In this document: piece after piece, positions 35,871 to 43,084 of the stretch | Layout of the letters: each line of letters opens with the position of its first letter | How positions within the stretch are numbered: the stretch's first letter is position 1 | From: a bacterium 1XD42-54 | GTDB lineage: Bacteria; Bacillota; Clostridia; Lachnospirales; Lachnospiraceae | Length of the DNA stretch: 64,000 nucleotides | Reading direction: 5' to 3' | Assembly (NCBI GenBank): GCA_003612585.1 | Contig: RAZH01000013.1 | Coordinates: forward strand, 1 to 64,000 | The notes under the pieces: model-generated | Told to the model about the DNA's origin: nothing | What the model saw: the letters and a program-made list of their open reading frames with translations, nothing else | Database searches by the model: none | Program-made: the position numbers and the translations under genes

Positions 35871-35899
35871 ACTATAGCATTGTTCTGCCTTCTTGTCAA
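35871..35899 (-). promoter_or_regulatory. Sigma-A promoter of dapA-dapB-lysC
   Basis: TTGACA (35894-35899), 17-base spacer, TATAGT (35871-35876), directly ahead of the riboswitch. Confidence 0.88.
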
Positions 35900-35931
35900 T
35901 GAATTCTTTGTTTTCACGCTTTCACCTAAAA

Positions 35932-35962
35932 CACCCGACAGAACGAAACATTCTGCCGGGTG
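35932..35962 (-). terminator. Terminator after the adenosyltransferase-like gene
   Basis: Arms CACCCGACAGAA and TTCTGCCGGGTG (one mismatch) around CGAAACA; TTTT follows on the minus strand. It shields the dapA promoter from upstream reading. Confidence 0.75.
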
Positions 35963-35976
35963 CATCTGAAACTTAT

Positions 35977-36483
35977 TTACACTTCCATCTCTTCCTTATA
36001 ACATGTCTTCAGCTCTGTTACCTCATCCACGCTGGACCACAGCTCCTCACATCTGCTCGTTCCGGTCAGATAGAGCTCTGTCTCTTCTCCCACTGCGTCA
36101 ATCAGACCGCGCAGCTCTTCCATCGTGACAATGCCTTTATCCGTAAGACCTAATATTTCATCAAGAATCAATACGTCACATTCTTCTGTCACAAGTACCT
36201 TTTTGGCAAAATTCAGACCGTTTTTAATATTCTGAATTTCATCTTCTTTTTCCCGTTCTGTCAGATTCTCGTAATTCTCCGGAAACTTTTCAAAACGGAA
36301 CAGCCTCATCTCCGGTTCCAGACGTTTGAAAAAATCTATGCTTTCTCCCGACTGACGCTCTTTCAAAAACTGTATCAGAACCACACTTTTTCCGACACTC
36401 GCTTTACGGATACCCTTTCCGAGAGCTGCTGCGGTTTTTCCTACACCAGTACCACAAAAGATGTGTATATATCGTTTGCTCAT
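35977..36483 (-). CDS. Corrinoid adenosyltransferase-like protein (CobO/BtuR type)
   Basis: 168 residues from ATG at 36483 (GAGG six bases upstream). P-loop protein of the BtuR/CobA fold: YIHIFCGTGVGKTAAALGKGIRKA, VVLIQFLKE, the acidic DVLILDEILGLTDKGIV (Walker B) and LYLTGTSRCEELW. These enzymes transfer adenosyl from ATP to cob(I)alamin-type corrinoids. The P-loop reads GTGVGKT rather than GNGKGKTT, a change near the triphosphate, so a relative with shifted function cannot be excluded. No cobalamin genes or B12 riboswitch are nearby. Confidence 0.7.
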   Translation of the reverse strand: MSKRYIHIFCGTGVGKTAAALGKGIRKASVGKSVVLIQFLKERQSGESIDFFKRLEPEMRLFRFEKFPENYENLTEREKEDEIQNIKNGLNFAKKVLVTEECDVLILDEILGLTDKGIVTMEELRGLIDAVGEETELYLTGTSRCEELWSSVDEVTELKTCYKEEMEV

Positions 36484-36613
36484 CCTGCACCTCATCTATG
36501 CTTACTTCTTTGTATGTTTCTGTCATTTTACTACAACTTCTTACAGAATGCAATCTTTACTGCCTGATTTGCCATTTTCGCTACAGACATGCCTTATAAA
36601 AATAGCCAAATTG

Positions 36614-37240
36614 TCATTCCAGATATTCTAGCTTGCTGACAGATACTTCATACGCCACTCTTTTTTCTGTAGACTCGTCATCCAGCTTTTTTACATACTC
36701 TCTGCTCTGAATTCGTCCCCATACCTGCACATGACCGCCCACCTCAAATCCGGAAGTAAAACGGGCATTTCTCCCCCAGCAGATACACGGAATATAATCA
36801 GATTTCCCGTAAGGTCGGTTCACAGCCAGCAGCATATCTGCGATTTCCCTGCCAAGCGGTGTCCGGCGATAAACCGGCATCTTACAGATATATCCATCCA
36901 AAAAGATCTGATTGCTCTTAACTTTGTCACATTCTTCCTCAACAAAACAAACTTCACGCGCAAACACGGAAAGTACAAGCCTGTTCTTTTTTTCTTCATG
37001 TCTGTTGTATGAGCGGAACTGTCCAAAAATCTGTATGTACTCTCCCTCATAATCCTGTGTAACATCAATCAACCGCTCTGAAATCATCACTGGAATAACA
37101 TCCGACGATTCGCTCAGCCTCTGAACGGAAATATCCACCATATAAAACCCTTCTCCGAATACCTCATGGCTGAACGTAAACCCGGAAATAATTTTCCCCA
37201 TGATGGACACCTGATTGTTTTCAATAATCTTATCTGTCAT
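36614..37240 (-). CDS. SSB-like protein with two OB domains
   Basis: 208 residues from ATG at 37240 (GGGAG about 11 bases upstream). The C-terminal part VYRRTPLGREIADMLLAVNRPYGKSDYIPCICWGRNA...GGHVQVWGRIQSREY is the single-strand-binding OB fold of SSB proteins. The N-terminal 105 residues (VSIMGKIISGFTFSHE, YIQIFGQFRSYN) look like a second, diverged OB domain. There is no acidic C-terminal DDDLPF tip as in housekeeping SSB, so it is probably an accessory SSB relative. Role unknown; neighbours give no clue. Confidence 0.72.
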   Translation of the reverse strand: MTDKIIENNQVSIMGKIISGFTFSHEVFGEGFYMVDISVQRLSESSDVIPVMISERLIDVTQDYEGEYIQIFGQFRSYNRHEEKKNRLVLSVFAREVCFVEEECDKVKSNQIFLDGYICKMPVYRRTPLGREIADMLLAVNRPYGKSDYIPCICWGRNARFTSGFEVGGHVQVWGRIQSREYVKKLDDESTEKRVAYEVSVSKLEYLE

Positions 37241-37386
37241 ATATCTCTGTTCTCCCTTCATACGAAGTATCTCTTCTTGTATTCTATACTATTCATACTT
37301 ATTCACTGATTGCTCCGTTTAGAACCATTCTTTTCTTTTTTTGGTATATTTTTCTTTGTCATCCCTGAAAAAATACTTTCATCTAC

Positions 37387-37414
37387 TTGTAATCTGAAAA
37401 AATTGTGATAAACT
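37387..37414 (+). promoter_or_regulatory. Candidate promoter of typA
   Basis: TTGTAA (37387-37392), 16-base spacer, TAAACT (37409-37414); about 115 bases of leader before the ATG. The 37241-37527 interval otherwise shows no gene. Confidence 0.45.
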
Positions 37415-37527
37415 AAATCGGGTGAATACAGTAAAAGGTTCCTTTAGAAAAGCCGTACTCCTGCATAACAGAAACATGCCAAGCAGCAGGAAAACACGGT
37501 ATTTATAATAAGAAGAGAGAGATTTGT

Positions 37528-39357
37528 ATGGTAAGAGAAGATGTAAGAAACATTGCCATCATCGCACACGTCGATCATGGTAAAACAACACTTGTGGATG
37601 AATTACTCAAACAAAGCGGTGTATTTCGTGAAAATCAGGAGGTTGCCGAACGCGTCATGGATTCCAATGATCTGGAACGCGAGCGCGGTATTACGATTCT
37701 TTCCAAAAACACTGCTGTTTTTTACAAAAACACAAAAATCAATATCATTGATACCCCTGGCCATGCGGATTTTGGCGGCGAGGTAGAACGAGTTCTCAAA
37801 ATGGTAAACGGCGTAATACTCGTCGTTGACGCATTCGAAGGCGCTATGCCGCAGACGAAATTCGTTCTGCAAAAGGCATTGGAGCTGAATCTCCCAGTCA
37901 TTGTCTGCATCAATAAAATTGACCGTCCGGAAGCACGTCCTGACGAAGTGGTTGACGAGGTTCTGGAGCTGTTTCTTGATCTCGACGCTTCTGACGAACA
38001 GCTTGACTGTCCTTTCGTTTATGCTTCTGCAAAAGGTGGATATGCCATGCTGGACCCGGAAGATACGTCAACAAACATGAGCCCGCTGTTTGAAACAATT
38101 CTCAACTATATTCCGGCTCCCGAAGGCGATGAGAATGGTCCCACTCAGATGCTGGTCAGCACGATCGACTACAATGAATATGTCGGCCGTATCGGAGTAG
38201 GTAAAGTAGACCGCGGTACTATTTCCGTCAATCAGGAAGTTATTCTTGTCAACCATCACGATCCGGATAAAAAACAGAAAGTAAAAATCAGTAAACTTTA
38301 TGAATTTGATGGCCTCAATAAAGTAGAGGTTCGCTCCGCTACGATCGGTTCTATTGTTGCCCTTTCCGGCATTGCTGATCTCCATATCGGCGATACCATT
38401 TGTGCGGCAGATTCTCCGGAAGCCATCCCCTTCCAGAAAATATCCGAACCGACCATTTCCATGAATTTTGTTGTGAACGACAGTCCCCTTGCCGGACAGG
38501 AAGGAAAATATGTCACATCCCGCCACATTCGCGACCGACTGCTGCGCGAACTCAACACAGATGTCAGCCTGCGCGTAGAAGATACTGCAGATACTGATAC
38601 GTTCAAAGTTTCCGGCCGCGGCGAACTGCACCTTTCCATCCTGATTGAAACAATGCGCCGGGAAGGATACGAATTTGCAGTCAGCAAAGCAGAAGTGATT
38701 TACAAAACAGATGACCGGGGCAAAAAAATGGAGCCGATGGAGCTTGCCTATATTGATGTTCCTGAAGAATTTTCAGGAAGCGTAATCCAGAAGCTCAGCC
38801 TGCGCAAAGGTGAACTGCAGGGCATGAGCATCGGTCAGGGTGGAAGCTCGCGTCTTGAGTTCTCCATCCCTTCCCGTGGTTTGATCGGCTACCGCGGAGA
38901 GTTTCTGACCGATACAAAAGGAAACGGTGTTATCAACACAATCTTTGACGGCTACGGTCCTTACAAAGGAGATCTGACTTACCGCAGCCAGGGTTCCCTG
39001 ATTGCGTTTGAAAGCGGCGAATCCGTTGCTTACGGCCTCTTCAATGCGCAGGAACGCGGAACGCTCTTTATCGGCGCCGGCGAAAAAGTTTATTCCGGCA
39101 TGATCATTGGACAGAGTGCAAAACCGGAAGACATTGAACTCAATGTCTGCAAGACAAAGCACCTGACCAACACCCGTGCTTCCGGTTCGGATGAAGCACT
39201 GAAACTGACCCCGCCCAAAATTCTGAGTCTGGAACAGGCGCTTGAATTCATTGATACCGATGAACTTCTTGAAGTCACACCAAAAAGTCTCCGGATTCGT
39301 AAAAAAATCCTTGACCCGACTCTGCGGAAAAGAGCAAGTTTCAAAAATAAACAATAA
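37528..39357 (+). CDS. typA: GTPase TypA/BipA
   Basis: 609-residue translational GTPase. G1 AHVDHGKTTL (13-22), G2 RERGITI, G3 DTPGHADFGGEVERV, G4 NKIDRPEA and G5 ASAKGG are present. Domain II, an EF-G-like domain V and the BipA-specific C-terminal domain (RKGELQGMSIGQGGSSRLEFSIPSRGLIGYRGEFLTDTKGNGV; LTPPKILSLEQALEFIDTDELLEVTP) complete it. It binds ribosomes and aids assembly and stress adaptation. The start is preceded by a rather weak GAGAGAG. Confidence 0.96.
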   Translation: MVREDVRNIAIIAHVDHGKTTLVDELLKQSGVFRENQEVAERVMDSNDLERERGITILSKNTAVFYKNTKINIIDTPGHADFGGEVERVLKMVNGVILVVDAFEGAMPQTKFVLQKALELNLPVIVCINKIDRPEARPDEVVDEVLELFLDLDASDEQLDCPFVYASAKGGYAMLDPEDTSTNMSPLFETILNYIPAPEGDENGPTQMLVSTIDYNEYVGRIGVGKVDRGTISVNQEVILVNHHDPDKKQKVKISKLYEFDGLNKVEVRSATIGSIVALSGIADLHIGDTICAADSPEAIPFQKISEPTISMNFVVNDSPLAGQEGKYVTSRHIRDRLLRELNTDVSLRVEDTADTDTFKVSGRGELHLSILIETMRREGYEFAVSKAEVIYKTDDRGKKMEPMELAYIDVPEEFSGSVIQKLSLRKGELQGMSIGQGGSSRLEFSIPSRGLIGYRGEFLTDTKGNGVINTIFDGYGPYKGDLTYRSQGSLIAFESGESVAYGLFNAQERGTLFIGAGEKVYSGMIIGQSAKPEDIELNVCKTKHLTNTRASGSDEALKLTPPKILSLEQALEFIDTDELLEVTPKSLRIRKKILDPTLRKRASFKNKQ

Positions 39358-39366
39358 AACACAAAA

Positions 39367-39405
39367 AAGAGGTTGTCTCTGAATTTGTTTTCAGGACAGC
39401 CTCTT
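39367..39405. terminator. Bidirectional terminator between typA and the nitroreductase gene
   Basis: Arms AAGAGGTTGTC (39367-39377) and GACAGCCTCTT (39395-39405), with an A-run on the left and TTTT on the right, serving the two converging genes. Confidence 0.8.
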
Positions 39406-39417
39406 TTGACTTTCCAG

Positions 39418-39942
39418 TTAAAATACCTCTCTGTGGATTTTTTCCATTGGTAGCTCTTCCAGCGTGCGCATCTTCGGATGCATCCGTGGCATACCAAGCG
39501 ATAAAATTGCCTCCAGCCTGAAATTTTCCGGAAAATCTAACAGTTCTCTCAGATATTCTTCTGTACGCTTCCCATCCGACGCCTCTCGATTTCTTCCCTG
39601 AATCCAGCAGCTTCCCACACCGAGATAATCTGCCATCAGATGCATATTTGCCATTGCAATGCTACAATCTTCTGTCCAGACATCCGTTTTCTCTTCATCT
39701 CCAAGAACAACAATCGCACAGTCTGCTGTCTCAAGCATTTGAGCACCTGCCGCTCTACTTCCTGCCATATTTTTTAATGTTTCCTTTTTTCTGACAACAA
39801 TAAATTCCCAAGGCCGAACTCCTTTTCCCGATGCTGACAGCAAGCCTGCCTGCAATATCTGATTCAGTTTTTCTTCTGGTACCTCTTCTTTTTTATACAG
39901 CCTGACGCTGCGCCGCCTCTGCATTACTTCTAACAACTCCAT
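39418..39942 (-). CDS. Nitroreductase-family FMN oxidoreductase
   Basis: 174 residues from ATG at 39942 (AGGAG eight bases upstream). MELLEVMQRRRSVRLYKKEEVPEEKLNQILQAGLLSASGKGVRPWEFIVV is the FMN-binding start of nitroreductases; MANMHLMADYLGVGSCWIQ and ILSLGMPRMHPKMRTLEELP are also typical. It uses NAD(P)H to reduce quinones, nitro or flavin substrates. Physiological substrate unknown. It is 51 bases downstream of spoIIR on the same strand. Confidence 0.88.
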   Translation of the reverse strand: MELLEVMQRRRSVRLYKKEEVPEEKLNQILQAGLLSASGKGVRPWEFIVVRKKETLKNMAGSRAAGAQMLETADCAIVVLGDEEKTDVWTEDCSIAMANMHLMADYLGVGSCWIQGRNREASDGKRTEEYLRELLDFPENFRLEAILSLGMPRMHPKMRTLEELPMEKIHREVF

Positions 39943-39992
39943 ACGTGTTTCTCCTTTGTTTTTATTATTTATTTTTTTGCACTGATCCAGAT

Positions 39993-40697
39993 TCAAAACC
40001 ACCGAAACGATATTTTCCATTTTTCCGGCTTATGAAGCAGACTCTCATATTCCTCTGCTGTCAGTACTTCTTTTAGCTCCTCCTTATCTCCCTCCTCTAC
40101 CACTGCATGAAGGCAGTCTGAAAAGCAAAGATTCGGATAAAGCACACACCACCAGTTATGCCCCTTCGCCTCACCAAGCTGAATGCGTAAGGCCTCATAC
40201 CAGCCAGCTGGAAACGTACAGTCGCCATACGTCCGATCTGGAAAATAGCATTCCTCAAGAGAAGCTGTTGCCGTATAAAATACGCCCTGCTCCTGTAACA
40301 CCTGGTTTGCAACCTCCGTCAATTCACCCAGATGCGATACCAGAAAACGTTCTGTTTTCTCCTTTTCTGTAAGCTGCTGTAACGAATCGCTCTGTTTTCC
40401 TGAAGCCACTTCTCCTTGTCCGTTTTCCTGAGACTGCTGCATCCACTGAAGGATTGCATCACGAACCATATATTTAATCCTCTGATCTTCCTCACTGTCA
40501 CTGTTTGCAAGCACATGAAAGCGGATCACTTCTTCTGCAATTCCATGCTGCAAGGCTCCCCGGTATGCAAACGCTGTTCCGGTATTCAGAATAACCGCAA
40601 ATATGGCAACCATAACCAGCGTCCTTCCCCAGTTTATGCAAAATTCCCTGCACTCCATCCTTACCCTTTTTACTGACTTTTTTACTTTTTCAAACAT
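39993..40697 (-). CDS. spoIIR: Stage II sporulation protein R
   Basis: 234 residues from ATG at 40697 (GGAGG ten bases upstream). A membrane helix/signal (about 24-45) is followed by the family core: EEVIRFHVLANSDSEEDQRIKYMVRDAILQWM, YFPDRTYGDCTFPAGWYEALRIQLGEAKGHNWWCVLYPNLCF. SpoIIR is made in the forespore and triggers SpoIIGA to process pro-sigma-E in the mother cell. A central Gln/Ser-rich insert (about 88-108) is variable. A sigma-F-like promoter overlaps the end of the preceding uracil permease gene. Confidence 0.93.
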   Translation of the reverse strand: MFEKVKKSVKRVRMECREFCINWGRTLVMVAIFAVILNTGTAFAYRGALQHGIAEEVIRFHVLANSDSEEDQRIKYMVRDAILQWMQQSQENGQGEVASGKQSDSLQQLTEKEKTERFLVSHLGELTEVANQVLQEQGVFYTATASLEECYFPDRTYGDCTFPAGWYEALRIQLGEAKGHNWWCVLYPNLCFSDCLHAVVEEGDKEELKEVLTAEEYESLLHKPEKWKISFRWF

Positions 40698-40723
40698 AAT
40701 AGGCAACCCTCCCATCCTGTTGA

Positions 40724-40752
40724 GAGTGTTGCCTGTTTTTCGTTTGATATTC
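40724..40752 (-). promoter_or_regulatory. Sigma-F-like promoter of spoIIR
   Basis: On the minus strand GAATA (40748-40752), 14-base spacer, GGCAACACTC (40724-40733). It matches the sigma-F consensus (GYWTA and GGNRANAHTR) at four of five and nine of ten positions, agreeing with the known sigma-F control of spoIIR. Confidence 0.55.
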
Positions 40753-40758
40753 AGTAAA

Positions 40759-42027
40759 TTAATCTTTCAGCACTGAATCTTCTCCCTCTGGAAGCAAGAA
40801 CGCAAGAACAATTCCCACAACAGCAGCCAGAGCCAGACCGGAAATTGTCACGGTTCCTGTCACCGGAATGCTGTCGCATCCAATACCAAGAACAAGCACA
40901 ATCGCAGCAATCATAAGATTACGGCTGTTTCCGAAATTTAATCTTTCATTTACCAGGATTCTGACGCCTACAGAAGAAATCATACCATACAGTACAATAC
41001 TGATGCCACCGATAACCGGACCTGGAATGCTCGTAATCACAGCGCCAACCTTGCCGAAAATCCCAAGTAAAATAGCAAAGAATGCAGCAATACGGATAAT
41101 CGAAGGATCGTAATTCTTCGTTACAGCAAGTACGCCTGTGTTTTCACCGTATGTCGTATTGGCCGGTCCTCCAAGCAATCCTGCAAGTGCTGTCGCAAGA
41201 CCATCTCCGAGAAGTGTCCTGTGCACACCCGGATCAACCATAAAGTTCTGTCCTGTAACCGCACTGTTTGTCGTGATATCTCCAACATGCTCTACCATCG
41301 TGACAAGTGCAATCGGAGCAATGGCCAGAACTGCATCCGCGCGAAATACCGGCATACAGGTCAGCTGTTCCATAATACTTTGATCCATAAAGGAAAAGAA
41401 AGAAGCACTTCCTACCGATGAAAAATCACAAAAGCCCATAAAATAGCTGATCACATAGCCTACAATAATTGCAAACAGAATCGGCATCAGATTGAAGATT
41501 CCTTTTGCAAAAATAGAAATCAATACCACCGTCAGAAGCACGCACACTGTAACGAATACTGCTTTCATATCAAACGTGCCGTCTACATAAAATGCATTGT
41601 TGATTGCCGACCCACTCAGACGCAGTCCGATGACAATAATTACTGGACCTGTAACAATCGGTGGAAGAACCTTATTGACTTTCTCATATCCCACCAGCTT
41701 AATGATAAGAGCAAAAATTACATAGACAAGGCCTGCAACAATCAGACCGCCCTTCACTGCAGCCAGCTTCTCAATATAGTCCGGATCTCCCGCGCGCGAA
41801 GTGCCAAGCACTGCCATAATTCCGCCCATAAAAGCAAAACTTGATCCAAGGAATACCGGTACCTTACGCTTTGTGACCAGATGAAACAACAATGTTCCGA
41901 TTCCTGCGCAAAACAGCGTAATTGATGTGTTCAATCCAGTCAGTGCAGGTACAAGAACCGTTGCGCCAAACATGGCAAGCACATGCTGGATACCAAGGAT
42001 CAACTTTCTTCCAGTTACCTTTTCCAT
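40759..42027 (-). CDS. Uracil/xanthine permease (NCS2 family)
   Basis: 422-residue transporter with about 12-14 helices. GIQHVLAMFGATVLVPALTGLN at the N-terminus, the substrate-site regions ALVTMVEHVGDITTNS and GGPANTTYGENTGVLAVTKNYDPSIIRIAA, and GPVIGGISIVLYG are typical of UraA/PyrP proton-uracil symporters. GGGAG precedes the ATG. It lies after mrp and before spoIIR. A 24-base tandem repeat sits in the spacer just upstream. No PyrR attenuator was recognised. Confidence 0.92.
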   Translation of the reverse strand: MEKVTGRKLILGIQHVLAMFGATVLVPALTGLNTSITLFCAGIGTLLFHLVTKRKVPVFLGSSFAFMGGIMAVLGTSRAGDPDYIEKLAAVKGGLIVAGLVYVIFALIIKLVGYEKVNKVLPPIVTGPVIIVIGLRLSGSAINNAFYVDGTFDMKAVFVTVCVLLTVVLISIFAKGIFNLMPILFAIIVGYVISYFMGFCDFSSVGSASFFSFMDQSIMEQLTCMPVFRADAVLAIAPIALVTMVEHVGDITTNSAVTGQNFMVDPGVHRTLLGDGLATALAGLLGGPANTTYGENTGVLAVTKNYDPSIIRIAAFFAILLGIFGKVGAVITSIPGPVIGGISIVLYGMISSVGVRILVNERLNFGNSRNLMIAAIVLVLGIGCDSIPVTGTVTISGLALAAVVGIVLAFLLPEGEDSVLKD

Positions 42028-42040
42028 ACTTCTCTCTCCC

Positions 42041-42088
42041 TTTTCTCTTGCATTTTTATTTCTATTTTCTTTTGCATTTTTATTTCTG
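42041..42088. repeat. 24-bp tandem duplication upstream of the uracil permease gene
   Basis: Two contiguous T-rich 24-base units (42041-42064 and 42065-42088) that share TTGCATTTTTATTTCT and differ at two positions. They occupy most of the spacer between mrp and the permease RBS. Confidence 0.85.
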
Positions 42089-42136
42089 TTTTTTTTGCGT
42101 TGTTTCTTCTTACAGAATCTGATTTTATTTATCCGC

Positions 42137-42991
42137 TCAGTCTTTTGCTTTCACATTCAGAAGCTGCAACGCTGCAAAAGCGCCGTCCAGATACGGATTG
42201 ACTGCCTGTGCGAACTCGCCCGCATCTGATAACTCTGTAAGCCTCGGATCAATCGGCATTTTTCCAAGCACTGCCACCTGCAATTCCTTCGACACTTCTT
42301 CAATGCGGCTCTTTCCAAATACAGAAATTTCTTTACCACAATCCGGGCATTTCAGGTAACTGTAATTTTCAATCATGCCGAGTACCGGAATGTTCATTGT
42401 CGCAGCCATATTAAAAGCTTTTTTGACGATCATCTTAACAAGATCCTGCGGTGATGTAACAATAACAATTCCGTCCACAGGAAGTGACTGGAATACAGTA
42501 AGCGGTACATCGCCTGTTCCGGGAGGCATGTCCACAAGTAAATAGTCAAGCTCTCCCCAGATCACATCCTTCCAAAACTGCTTTACCATATTAGCCAGCA
42601 CCGGACCACGCCAGATAACAGGCGTTTCAGGGTCAGGCATCAGCAGATTAATGGACATTACTTTAATATCATTGTCAGTCAGAACGGGATAAATCCCTTC
42701 TTCTCCCGCCTCAGCCGGACCTGCCAGACCATACATTCTCGGAATCGACGGCCCCGTAATATCAGCATCCATAATTCCCACACGATACCCCTTGGAAGCC
42801 AGTAAATTAGCCAGCGAGGCCGTTGCCATGGATTTTCCTACGCCACCCTTCCCGCTGACGATTCCTATTACATGCTTTACTTCTGAATAGCTGTTTAATT
42901 CCTCTAAAAAGCTCTGCGGCTGCTTCGCACTCGGACAGCCTTCACAGCTTTCTTTACTGCAACTTGAGTTGCTGCAAGATTTTTCTGCCAT
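42137..42991 (-). CDS. mrp: Mrp/NBP35-type Fe-S carrier ATPase
   Basis: 284-residue P-loop protein. The N-terminus has a Cys-rich stretch (CSNSSCSKESCEGC), as in NBP35/ApbC relatives of Clostridia. IVSGKGGVGKSMATASLANLLASKGYRVGIMDADITGPSIPRMYG is the deviant Walker A and A'; MPPGTGDVPLTV is the Walker B region; YLKCPDCGKEISVFG carries the CxxC that binds a bridging Fe-S cluster. It loads Fe-S clusters onto target enzymes. Strong AAGGAGG RBS and its own promoter at 43034-43062. Confidence 0.93.
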   Translation of the reverse strand: MAEKSCSNSSCSKESCEGCPSAKQPQSFLEELNSYSEVKHVIGIVSGKGGVGKSMATASLANLLASKGYRVGIMDADITGPSIPRMYGLAGPAEAGEEGIYPVLTDNDIKVMSINLLMPDPETPVIWRGPVLANMVKQFWKDVIWGELDYLLVDMPPGTGDVPLTVFQSLPVDGIVIVTSPQDLVKMIVKKAFNMAATMNIPVLGMIENYSYLKCPDCGKEISVFGKSRIEEVSKELQVAVLGKMPIDPRLTELSDAGEFAQAVNPYLDGAFAALQLLNVKAKD

Positions 42992-43033
42992 ATCGGCACC
43001 TCCTTATAACTACATACTGTACACATTTCATCC

Positions 43034-43062
43034 ATTCTATACCAAATATACACATCATGCAA
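43034..43062 (-). promoter_or_regulatory. Sigma-A promoter of mrp
   Basis: TTGCAT (43057-43062), 17-base spacer, TAGAAT (43034-43039). Confidence 0.7.
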
Positions 43063-43084
43063 GAGGTTTCTTTCCGGACGGTTG

